The notes beneath the pieces are model-generated. The model saw nothing but the letters and a program-made list of their open reading frames with translations, ran no database searches and was not told the DNA's origin. This document shows positions 55,180 through 64,000 of a stretch of DNA of 64,000 nucleotides, piece by piece (position 1 is the stretch's first letter; each line of letters starts with the position of its first letter). Origin of the DNA: Bedellia somnulentella (Eukaryota; Arthropoda; Insecta; Lepidoptera; Bedelliidae); assembly GCA_963576735.1 (NCBI GenBank), contig OY755176.1:17283423-17347422 (forward strand), given 5' to 3'. The position numbers and the translations under genes were made by a program.

Positions 55180-55510
55180 GTCCGTTCATCACGTTAATTC
55201 TACCGGACTGATCTTGATCAAATTTGGCATGAATGTAGGTTATACACCTGGCCAACATATAGGATATAATTTATCCCGGATTTCACAAGGGTTCCCACAG
55301 GAGCATAAAAAAACATAACTTTTATATTGTTCCCCATATTTACACGATAATTTTTTTCATCGACCGACTTTATCGGACTCTTCATTATTAGTCTTTTTGG
55401 AAAAAATGAGGGTTTCATCCATTTTCATCAAAATAAATGTCCATTTAATTGTTTGTCAATAGTATGACTACTAGATATATAGGATATCACAAATTTGAGA
55501 CTTACACAAA

Positions 55511-55586
55511 TGTCTGCGTGGCGTAGCGGTATACCGTTTGGTAAACACTAAGTACGAAAGACCCAGGTTCGAATCCTGGGTGGTCA
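55511..55586 (+). repeat. tRNA-like segment inside Helitron D
   Basis: A box TGGCGTAGCGG (55519-55529), perfect B box GGTTCGAATCC (55566-55576) and a paired T-arm CCAGG...CCTGG. The acceptor ends TGTCTGC and GTGGTCA do not pair, so it is a tRNA pseudogene or SINE head rather than a working tRNA. Confidence 0.65.
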
Positions 55587-55835
55587 AAGTCTTTTTGCGT
55601 ATTTTTTTTGCTTTTGTGTTAAATTAGAATAATAGGATGCACTAATCCTTCTTTTTCACATTCAACTATGTGAATATGTATGAATAAAGATAATTGAAAG
55701 CATATTGTATGAATTTCGCATATTCATTGTAAAACACGGAAGTTAGTGTAGTTAGATAGTGTTTTGGTATTTTGGATGTAAACTGGATGCAAAAAATGTA
55801 GTCCACGCGGACGTAGTCGCGGGCAAAAAGCTAGT

Positions 55836-56149
55836 CTTAAATAAAACATTGAATTTAGTAACCATACTTATAATGTTTCGATTATATTTGCAAGATATTT
55901 TGCTACAAAATATGCAGCTTATACTATATCAGCCCTGCTCGTTATGTAAGCGATATAACGTTTCCAATATGTTAGGGTAAGTAAATATATCCATATATTC
56001 ACAGCTCCTGAAATAAATTTCTTGAAGGTTCAATAGAGAGACGTTAATAGTATCATTAGTTTCGTAGACCTGTTCAATTTGATACGGATAAAGGATTAAA
56101 TATTGTAATATCCCGGAGAAAATGTTCTATGCTGTATTTAAACTATACA
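55836..56149. other. No recognised feature
   Basis: AT-rich spacer. Confidence 0.4.
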
Positions 56150-56296
56150 TACCAGACCCATCACTAACAGCCTTTATTTTTACCATCTTAACCTCACTCA
56201 CATTTCCAAAAGTGGCTGAGGAATTTCTAATTCCTTAGCTCTGGCTACCCCTTCTAGGGATTTACAGCCGTGAGTTTATGTATGTATGTATGTATA
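56150..56296 (+). repeat. S2 retroposon, 5'-truncated
   Basis: From CCAGACCCATCACTAAC to GCCGTGAGTTTATG and (TATG)n, running without a gap into the inverted tail of the L copy at 56297. Confidence 0.82.
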
Positions 56297-56605
56297 CATA
56301 CATATTCTCACGCCGTTAGTTCCTATTGGGGTAGGCAGAGACTATCGATCGCCATTTCGTATGATCCTGGCAAACCTCTCTGGCTTCGTTTACATCCATC
56401 AATCTTTTCATAGATGCTCTTTTATTCTTCATACTGCGGACACCTGCCTTTTTGAGCACATTTTCTATTTGATCCAAATGTGTCCTCCGAGGTCGTCCTC
56501 TACTAACATTACCTTCCACATTGGCTCTATATATCTCTTTAACCAATTTACTGTCATACATCCTCTCTATGTGCCCAAACCATCTCAACATTCCTTTTCC
56601 TTTTT
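56297..56605 (-). repeat. L-family LINE 3' end
   Basis: 91-codon frame (56316-56591, minus) from MLRWFGHIERM to SAYPNRN. Upstream end is a C/T-rich run (CCTTTTTCC). Tail fused to the preceding S2 tail. Confidence 0.88.
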
Positions 56606-56840
56606 TTTTCCTTTTTCTAAATTTTTAATTTTTATTTTTAACTATATTTAGGATTTTGTTTAAGCTATACAAAGTCTTTTGATATAGTTTAGATATGATT
56701 TGATCACATGTATTTGTAATTGAACATATGATTATTCTGACGAGTAGGGATAAAAGTAGTGCAGTTAAAAATACACTGCTATTCCAATCTAAATAATATC
56801 TACCAAATGTATCAAATTAATCAAAATGATATGAATGATA

Positions 56841-57088
56841 ACGGTGAGGGAAAACATCGTGAGGAAACCCACATGGCTGAGTTGTACTTAGTCATGTGAC
56901 AGTGTATTCGTACAAATATATAGGCGCGGCGATAGGCCTGCCCCCTATCACGTGAGTACACTGTCCATGCAAAACGTGGGTACTCTGAACACCAGGTGAC
57001 AAAGTCACGTGATGTTCAGAAGTATTAGTACCTCTGCCAACCCCTTCGGGGATGTTCGGCGTGAACGTTTATGTTATGTTATGTTATG
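56841..57088 (+). repeat. S1 SINE, 5'-truncated
   Basis: From GGTGAGGGAAAACATCG to (TTATG)n, with a small insert (AAATATATAGGCGCGG) in the GTACAAAACGGCG motif. Confidence 0.88.
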
Positions 57089-58023
57089 ATACTTTTACGT
57101 TTACCAGAATAAAAAGTGGTTCATACTATCTATCCTAAGGAAAATTTGAAACGTTATGTTACTATGTTGTTGAAAAACTCCCAAACTCGAGTTCAACCCA
57201 GTGGCGGGGGTAGTACATCTGAACACTAAGTTAGTGTTCAGATGTACCTACTTTCACCTTGGACGTACAAAAAGATAAAGATAAAAGATATTTATTTGTT
57301 ACCAAACACAGTAACAACATATACAAACATTACAATTTAAAAAGAAAAGATGGCAACAAAAAGGCAAAGTACCTCAGCTAGGTTCCCAACATTATCCGCA
57401 GGACACTGCTGGGGAGCTGGTTTTCTGGTACCGCCTGTAACTTACATACTAAGTCCGACGTTTAAAAAGAAACTAAAACTTAAATATGTCAACCACAAGA
57501 AAGCAATTCCGATTGTAAATACCTGCTTCAATTTAACATGTCAGGAAAAAGCCATAACATCTACTATCAAAATCAACGAAACCATCGCTATCGATCGCAC
57601 GCAAATTAAATACAGAGAAATACCTATACAAAATCCATGCTCCGTGCAAATCAGGTCGCCAGAGCAAGGATAACTGAGGCAGAAAATCAAATTACTAACA
57701 CCTGTTATCCATTTGAAAGACGTCAGTTCCAACTTGATCGTTGCGTATCGGTGAAACAACTTTGTCTGGGCGTATTCAATATATATGTGTATACAAATAT
57801 ATATTAGATTTATAGAACTTTGATCTTCAATGGACTAAAGTTGAACGTAACGATCCTTACGATAACTCAACCCTAGTTTATTGCCCTTCTATCTAAGGAC
57901 CTTGGTAGCTGATTGATATTGTTTAAGTACATAACCTAAATATTCACAACACATTGTGCTTAATTTACTTGATATGTTTTTATTTACTTAAGATAAGTGT
58001 CCGCACCGAGAGTTGAACAGAAC
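57089..58023. other. No firm feature; possible reversed LINE tail
   Basis: AAAGATAAAGATAAAAGATATTTATTTG near 57269-57297 looks like a reversed AT-rich LINE 3' tail, with GGTTCCCAACATTATCC...CACTGCTGGGG beyond it. The 107-codon frame at 57350-57673 has no recognised motif. Confidence 0.3.
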
Positions 58024-58250
58024 AAACCCCATTGAAGGGGTAGCCAGAGCTAAGGAATTAGATATTACTCAGCCACCTTTGGAATTTGAGTGGGAAAAGA
58101 TGGTAAAATAAAGGTTGTTAGTGATGGGTCTCCAACCGCATCGTCTAATAATCTCTTAAAAAAGCCCAAATACCCTTAGTCGCCTCTTACGTACACCCAT
58201 GGGAAGAAATGGGGTATTGCCATTCGAAACTGACACTACACAGCAACGCA
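58024..58250 (-). repeat. S2 retroposon, lacking the tail
   Basis: CCCCATTGAAGGGGTAGCC to CTGACACTACACAGC. The 3' tip is replaced by unrelated sequence. Confidence 0.78.
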
Positions 58251-58799
58251 ACAACAATACATATTTATAAACCATAAAAACGTGTTTACTTCATTTAATA
58301 AATAAGTAATTAAACGCACACATACCTATTCTCATGGATTAGATCCTACAAAAAGGGCCACCAGAGAGAGTAGGATCAACAAACACCCCAGCTGCTTTTA
58401 GTACTACAAAGCGGTATGATATTACCAAATAAAAGTTCGTTTAGGATGGGTTTCCATCATTCTAATAACATAAAAAGCCACTAGTCGCTTAGTCATCATT
58501 AAAAATACAAGGTAATAAATGAAAAACACCGGTAATCAACTGTTATTACGAAAGAATATGAATCAAACTGTAATGATGATGTTATCAGAATATCTTTGCG
58601 CCAATTACGCCCTCGCGTGTTTGGTGCCACTAAGTCATGTTGACTACGGTATCTGTTATTTTATAAATGATAGATAAATATCCTGATGATAATAATGTAC
58701 TCTATTTAGGGTTTTGTAAGCGGATAGGTCACACCTTACTACACGAATTTTCAGTAGTCAGCTTGAACATCCTAAACCTAACAGAGTGTGTGTAAAGTA
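58251..58799. other. No firm feature
   Basis: A possible very old S2 relic at 58317-58400 (ATTCTCATGGATTAGATCC). Otherwise AT-rich. Confidence 0.35.
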
Positions 58800-58903
58800 A
58801 AGCAATGGAGAGATTCAGAGCGAGTCCCGAGTAGTAAAAAGAATAAAAGGATATGTATGAGAAAAATATGAATATGAGAGAAGCAAAAGAAATATGTCGG
58901 TTT
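58800..58903 (+). repeat. L-family LINE fragment
   Basis: AGTAGTAAAAAGAATAAAAGG, ATGAGAGAAGCAAAAGAAATA correspond to the KNKRACMKRLMDVNEAREVC coding region, degenerate and without the 3' end. Confidence 0.55.
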
Positions 58904-59011
58904 TTTTTTTAAATTGGCTTTCATTGTTAATTTTTAAGCTTGGCGTACTCCTGCATAGGTTAGTCAGTAGTAGAGAAAACATGTGTTCATCACATCTTGT
59001 TTTTATCTCAA

Positions 59012-59320
59012 CTCAAACGTTCACGCCGTAAATCCCCGAAGGTGTTGGCAGAGGTACTAAGACTTGAGAACATTACGTGAAATTGTCACCTGGTGTTCAG
59101 AGTATCCACGTTTTGCTTGGACAGTGTACTACAGAGGGCAGGCTTATCGCAGTTTTTTACGAATACACTGTCACAACTAAGTATAACTTAGCCATGTGAA
59201 TTTCCTCACGATGTTTTCCCTCACCCTTAACCACCATGATAAATTAACCACACATATGTCTTTAGAAAAGACAAATTGGTGAAGGCCCGACCCGGGATTT
59301 GAACACTAGTCGTTCGACTG
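59012..59320 (-). repeat. S1 SINE, nearly full
   Basis: AACGTTCACGCCG, hairpin CCCCGAAGGTG, body, and head up to GAACACTAGTCGTTCG. The start of the tRNA-like head and the TTATG tail are lost. Confidence 0.82.
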
Positions 59321-60558
59321 ATACGATACGAACAACGATGATAAATTAAACCATGATAAATCGTAGAAAACTATATAAAGGTGCTTATACACCAGCTCAA
59401 ATGATAATCGCTGTGTCGTATAGAGTATGTGTGGCACCTGTAGAGTGCCGCGTATCGATCTGGGCAAACTCTTGCTGCGTTAACCGTACATTGTGTGTTG
59501 GACGAATTTGAGTGCGAATTATGTTTTTTACTTATGCATGATACAACCTAATGATACATTTGCTATGTAACGATAGACTTATGAAAAATGTATTTTTTAA
59601 TTATTTTGTAGATAAATCTTTTGCGGTTTTTCTTAATTATTACTATTTTACACTATGATAATTAAAAACGTTATTACAATATGTAACAATGCGTTTGGTT
59701 AGATAAAAATCTAAGAAGTATATATTTTGATAGGGTTTTTTTTAAACTAAATAAACTAAAAAATAAGATTCGGAATCAGTAAATTATAAATTTTAGAAAA
59801 CATATAGTAAAACTGCATGTATTCACCATAGTAAATCGCAAACGAATCACCTTAAAACTTCATACTCTTTAGTGCCTCACATGACCTAAGAAATTGAGAA
59901 CTACACGTCTGTATGCGTCGCATACTGCACTAAAATACAGCGTATGTATAATAATGTTCGCTTCATTGTGAAGCGTCGCGTCGCCCATTCTGAAATTAGG
60001 TTAGAGGTCCATTGTGTATACTCCTTTATTCATGCATATACCTCATAACACCCAAGGGAGTCATTATAGAGCTTATAATTCGAGGATAAAGTTGAGAATC
60101 CTTCGTTTTATTCACAGCTTCAATTAGCAAGTAAATTTTGCTGTTATGAAAAGTGGTAACTAAGTACGTTTATGTTAAACAATTTTCACATGTTCTAGCA
60201 GAAATGGTGTTTAATGAAATAACCAAATAAGAAAGATAAAATATGGTGATGTATGGTTCTTTTAAATTATCTGAAGTATATAAAAATTTAATTATTGCAA
60301 AAATGGGCGTGATTATAACTATTTATGTATTTAAACAATACACAGATATGTTAAGTAAGGGAAGCAGCATATTATAGGAACTAACTCGGAACTAAAATAA
60401 AACATTCAAAATAAAAATTTCATTCAACATTTCTCATGTGGGATACTCAAAACAATAGTATCATCTCATAAGAAGTATTCGAAATGAGTAAATTTATTCA
60501 GAAAAAGGTAAAGTAGGTCACCCAATCGTTTCCCACAAAACTGAAGTAACGAGATGGC
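59321..60558. other. No recognised feature
   Basis: AT-rich spacer. No coding or family signal. Confidence 0.4.
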
Positions 60559-60569
60559 AATTATATTTA

Positions 60570-60624
60570 CATACATACATACATACATATTCTCACGCCG
60601 TTAGTTCCCATTGGGGTAGGTAGT
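60570..60624 (-). repeat. L-family insertion of only 55 bp
   Basis: CATACATAC tail, ATTCTCACGCCGTTAG, CCCATTGGGGTAGG and nothing more, flanked by AATTATATTTA (60559-60569, 60625-60635). A dead-on-arrival retroposition containing just the terminal hairpin and tail. Confidence 0.9.
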
Positions 60625-60962
60625 AATTATATTTATACGTACAAACATGTAAATAAACATTAATAAGGTTCAAGCTGTATTATATTATACAAATCTAAGA
60701 AATAAAGTAACACTTTTGTAATCAATCGTTAATTGTATCCTTTAGTTTCAGCAATTCCTTAAATTTATTATTTCAGGTCGAGCTACGTTTTTTTAGAATT
60801 CGTTTGATGTAAAAGCGGATTATTAAAAAGGGTTAATTAGTTTTTCATTTCTCTGAAACGCGACCACGCTTTGAAAACTTCAAATATTAAACCAATTCTA
60901 GGAAAGCTTGATTGCACTTCGTGCCGAGCTATAAAAGATAATATGGCGTAAGCAAAGAACTC

Positions 60963-61076
60963 AACTCAAACGTTCACGCCGTGTGTCCTCGAAGGGGTTG
61001 GCAGCGGTTACTAATACTTGTAAACGACACGTGTTATAGTCATTTGGTGATATAAGTTCCCACGTTTTGTTTAATA
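60963..61076 (-). repeat. S1 SINE 3' fragment
   Basis: CAAACGTTCACGCCG, TCCTCGAAGGGG hairpin, GTTCCCACGTTTTG. No TTATG tail. Confidence 0.7.
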
Positions 61077-61255
61077 TAAGCTGTTAGGGTAAAATCGGAA
61101 GCTACAAAACAATCTAGAAAGCTACATTATCTATAAATGTAATAAGTTTAAAGTAGCCTAAGCCCCCATCGAATATTATCCTATGAACAGATAAAAAGTG
61201 AGAATTTCATAAAGCTTTACGTGAGGACCGCCAATTCGGTATGCAAAGTTTTTTT

Positions 61256-61888
61256 TTACATACATACATACATACATATTCTCACGCCGTTAGTTCCCAT
61301 TGGGGTAGGCAGAGACTATCAATCGCCACTTTGTACGATCCTGGCAAACCTCTCTAGCTTCATTCACATCCATCAATCTTTTCATACATGCTCTTTTATT
61401 CTTCGTACTTCGGACACCTGCCTTTTTGAGCACATTTTCTATTTGATCTAAATGTGTCCTCCGAGGTCGTCCTCTACTAACATTACCTTCCACATTGGCT
61501 CTATAGATCTCTTTCACCACTTTACTGTCATCCATCCTCTCTATGTGACCAAACCATCTCAACATTCCTTTTTCTATCTTACTTACAATATCATCTTTTA
61601 CACCACACCTTTCACGAATCACATCATTCCTCACACGATCACATAACCTTACATTACAAACTTTTCTGAGGGATCTCATTTCTACTGCATTCACTCTGCT
61701 TTCATGCTTCTTCTGCCACACCCAACATTCACTGCCATACATAAGCGTAGGAACAAGGACAGCATCATGCACAGCCATTCGGGCCTTTTCGGACACCGAT
61801 TGACTAGACATGAGACTATCCAGTGCTCCATTTACCGCATTACCCTTTTTTACTCTTCTTTCAATGTCTTCATCACACTTCATCCACT
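61256..61888 (-). pseudogene. L-family LINE, longest copy (RT C-terminal 197 codons)
   Basis: The minus-strand frame 61883-61290 encodes the C-terminal quarter of a non-LTR reverse transcriptase: VPTLMYGSECWVW (end of the RT thumb), MLRWFGHIERMDDSKVVKEI, VSRGRPRRTHLDQIENVLKK and REVCQDRTKWRLIVSAYPNGN near the stop. Then come the CCCATTGGGG hairpin, GGCGTGAG and a (TATG)n tail. The palm/active site and endonuclease are missing, so it is 5'-truncated, but the frame is undamaged, suggesting a young copy. Clade (RTE-like or other) was not assigned. It is the best in-window guide to the partner that could mobilise S1 and S2. Confidence 0.85.
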
Positions 61889-62145
61889 TTTTTTTGTATT
61901 TATTAAATATTTTTATTCGATCACAAACAAGAAAATAAAAGACTGATTTAAATATTTTTCATTTAAAGTAAGTAATTATAAAGTTATGATTTATTTAAGA
62001 TTGTTCAACTTTAGTTCTTAATGACGTCATCGATCAACAAAATCACGTAGCGACATGCAAAGGAAGCGAAATGTTTAATAAAAATGTTGCTTTTTGCGCG
62101 TAATAATTTATCGATTTGTCGAAATACATACAATTTGTTTTCCTA
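61889..62145. other. No recognised feature
   Basis: AT-rich spacer. Confidence 0.4.
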
Positions 62146-62377
62146 TTAACCCTTCAATGGTTGAGAGGCGCCCGGGCGCGTCTGCTTATAATTATGAAAT
62201 TCCGTCTACGGATGAGAGGCCCCTGGGTGCCTCTGTCGTAGCGCGCCACTTAAAACGTTATTTGTGATAGTTATACAGACTGGTTTTGCATGTTGTATAG
62301 TAGCTGACGGGATCGATGAAAATTTTTAGCGGAAATGCCAATTTAAACTTTTTTACGGTGTTCCTCTGAGGGGTTAA
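62146..62377. mobile_element. piggyBac-like MITE, 232 bp
   Basis: TTAA at 62146-62149 and 62374-62377. Ends CCCTTCAATGG and, inverted, CCCCTCAGAGG. The left half is GC-rich with a local repeat (GAGAGGCGCCCGGGCGCGTC, GAGAGGCCCCTGGGTGCCTC). The inverted repeats are short and imperfect, so this is less certain than the 31378 MITE. Confidence 0.55.
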
Positions 62378-63285
62378 AATGTCACACCTAACCTTTATTT
62401 TTCTTCCTCCAACATTCATGGACCATAGACTCCATTCACGTTTCATCTTTATTGAGTAATCTCATCTATTGTGAGATTGTCCGTAAGATAATCCAGCTAG
62501 TTTTTCATCATGCAGAGCGTAAAATATATCCATGAGTTGCGTTTTCTGATCAATATTTACAGTACGCCCTAAATTAACTCTTCTATCATCTAGATAATAT
62601 ATTTAATAAAGCCTCTTTTTAAAGAATTTCTGAATCTTTCAAACTCTGATCGTACTAAGTAATAGTTTTCGCGGGTTTAATGTGTATTAACAGATTATAT
62701 CTAGATTGGGTATGAAATAATTCACTTATAATGGCATGTTAAATTTATAACTGGGTAATTTGTTAACTTCATTCTACGAAATAACTATCTTACTAAATAT
62801 TTCTTAAAGGTAATAGTTATTTAATTTTCAATGCTGTATAGTGTACACAATCGAAGGCTTTAAATAAATTGTTGTGATGTATATAACAGCCTGTTGATAC
62901 TCCCTTGTTATTAACAGGGGAGTATCAAGACAGAAGGAAGTTGTTTAGAAAAATTAACACCACGAAACACCCAAAAAGCTTAATCGTTAGAAGATTATAA
63001 GTCTTTAAAATACAACCTTGTTTAATTTCATTATTATTATTATCTTACGCCTACAATGTTAGGAAGATTTATAAAATATTATCCAGCCCTTGTTTGGTAA
63101 ACCTTTTGAAAATAGGAACTTAATATTCTTATTTGAGGGACCCGTTCTAGCTCATGCATATGGATGAGATTTGTCGCCGAATTAACATTTACTTTGTTAG
63201 CAAGTATTGTTTAGAAAGCAACAATATCATCGACTTTATCGATAACATTGAGTACTAGTAGTGGTAGTAGCTGCATAATATCTTG
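62378..63285. other. No recognised feature
   Basis: AT-rich. Small hairpin GATACTCCC...GGGAGTATC near 62896-62929. Confidence 0.4.
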
Positions 63286-63466
63286 ATATTGGGGATTTCT
63301 AATGGATTTTTCGGCGATGTGGTTGGAGACCCATCAACAACAATCTTTATTATACCGTCTTCTCCCCACTTTACTTCCAAAAGTGGCTAAGGATTTTATT
63401 TATTCCTTAGCTCTGGCTACCCCTTCTATTGATTTGTAGCCGTGAGTATGTGTATGTATGTATGTA
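63286..63466 (+). repeat. S2 retroposon, 5'-truncated
   Basis: TATTGGGGATTTCTAATGG to GTAGCCGTGAGTATGTG and (TATG)n. Confidence 0.82.
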
Positions 63467-63668
63467 ACCTCTTTCTTTCCATGGGTGTCATAAACTGACC
63501 AAAGGTTTTTAAAGCCTCTTGAAGTAGGCTACGTGGTGAAAGACCAATCACTAGCCACCTTTTATTTCACAATCCTCGGCAACTTTCAAAAGTGACGAAC
63601 AAATTATAATTCAGGAGCTCTACCTACGCACCACCTCTTCTTTTGTGTTATTTATAGGCATTAGTAAA
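63467..63668 (+). repeat. S2 retroposon, old copy
   Basis: CCTCTTTCTTTCCATGGGTGTC to TTATAGGCATTAGTAAAG. Strongly diverged, head-to-tail between two younger copies. Confidence 0.65.
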
Positions 63669-63669
63669 G

Positions 63670-63921
63670 GTGCCGTGTAGTGCCGGCTTAGAAAGTCGCT
63701 ACCCCTTTCTACCCACGGGTGTCGTAAGAGACGACTAAGAGTATTGGGGCTTTTTATTGGATTTTTGGGCAATGCGGTTGGAGACCCATCACCAAAAACC
63801 CTTATTTTTACCATCTTTTCCCCACTCAACTTCCAAAAGTGGCTGAGGAATTTATAACTCCTTAGCTCTGGCTACCCCTTCTAGGGATCTATAGCCGTGA
63901 GTATATGTATGTATGTATGTA
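63670..63921 (+). repeat. S2 retroposon, full length
   Basis: GTGCCGTGTAGTGCCGGC to TATAGCCGTGAGTATATG and (TATG)n. Same subfamily as the copy at 3500. Confidence 0.88.
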
Positions 63922-64000
63922 GTAATGGTATAGATAACTATTTTGACTACATGATAATGTACTCTGCAACTTGGAATACCGTAATTTTAATTTTCTATAA

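Larger units (their letters stand above)
55022..55834 (+). mobile_element. Helitron D, non-autonomous
   Basis: 5' TCTATACTATAATAAG after A (55021). 3' hairpin region CACGCGGACGTAGTCGCGGG then AAAAAGCTAG followed by T (55835). 813 bp with no Rep/helicase. Holds a (TGTC)n run and a tRNA-like segment. The 3' end closely matches a sequence I recall as very common in lepidopteran genomes. Confidence 0.82.

Noticed and set aside
57350..57673. 107-codon ORF
   Set aside because: No motif and likely overlaps old repeat sequence.

Overview
This is a gene-poor, AT-rich, repeat-dense stretch of an animal genome, most likely a moth or butterfly (Lepidoptera). That call is an inference. It rests on non-autonomous Helitrons of the style common in Lepidoptera (5' TCTATACT..., 3' hairpin then CTAG, inserted between A and T), very many short retroposons with tRNA-like heads or (TATG)n/(TTATG)n tails, degenerate LINE 3' ends, TTAA-flanked piggyBac-like MITEs and the general base composition. 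I found no host protein-coding exon. The only host-gene candidate is a CpG-rich promoter-like block with a TCAGT initiator and a possible non-coding first exon ending in GTGAGT (about 19440-19725, + strand). If real, most of the window to its right could be a first intron.

The centrepiece is a complete, very young Ty3/Gypsy LTR retrotransposon at 10986-17661. It has two 884-bp LTRs that look identical by eye, a 4-bp ATGT target duplication, a tRNA-Lys-type primer site, gag, and pol (protease, reverse transcriptase, RNase H, integrase). Gag and pol overlap in the -1 frame with a textbook GGGAAAC slippery site plus hairpin. Integrase has lost its last segment by a frameshift. No env is present. 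The element lies inside an older miniature LTR element (159-bp LTRs differing at 4 positions), which itself interrupted an S2 retroposon: a three-level nest.

Most other features belong to a few families, named here for use within this window. S1 is a tRNA-headed SINE with (TTATG)n tails. S2 is a ~250-bp retroposon with more than 40 copies or pieces and (TATG)n tails. L is a LINE represented by 3' ends carrying reverse-transcriptase C-terminal coding. S1, S2 and L share a common 3' design (ACCCC-loop-GGG, then CGTGA, then a TATG-type tail), suggesting that one LINE machinery mobilises all three. S3 is a tRNA-like family found as tandem dimers and palindromes. There are four Helitrons (2319-3368, 34168-35158, 36775-38043, 55022-55834), one with a GC-rich insert that may be captured host DNA.

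Layout: 1-4.9 kb S1/S2 pieces and Helitron A; 5-7 kb CR1/Jockey-type LINE debris and a 62-bp tandem array made of L 3' ends; 7.3-10.6 kb S2 pairs; 10.6-17.9 kb the LTR nest; 18-31 kb dense S1/S2/L insertions around the candidate promoter; 31-43 kb S3 units, a piggyBac-like MITE, two related Helitrons and an inverted-repeat pair; 43-50 kb sparse debris, a TTA-flanked MITE and a 1.1-kb-spaced direct repeat; 50.4-51.2 kb a foldback element with 50-bp internal repeats; 52-64 kb further S1/S2/L/S3 copies, Helitron D and the longest L reading frame (61.3-61.9 kb). All identifications are from reading the sequence; nothing was searched against a database.
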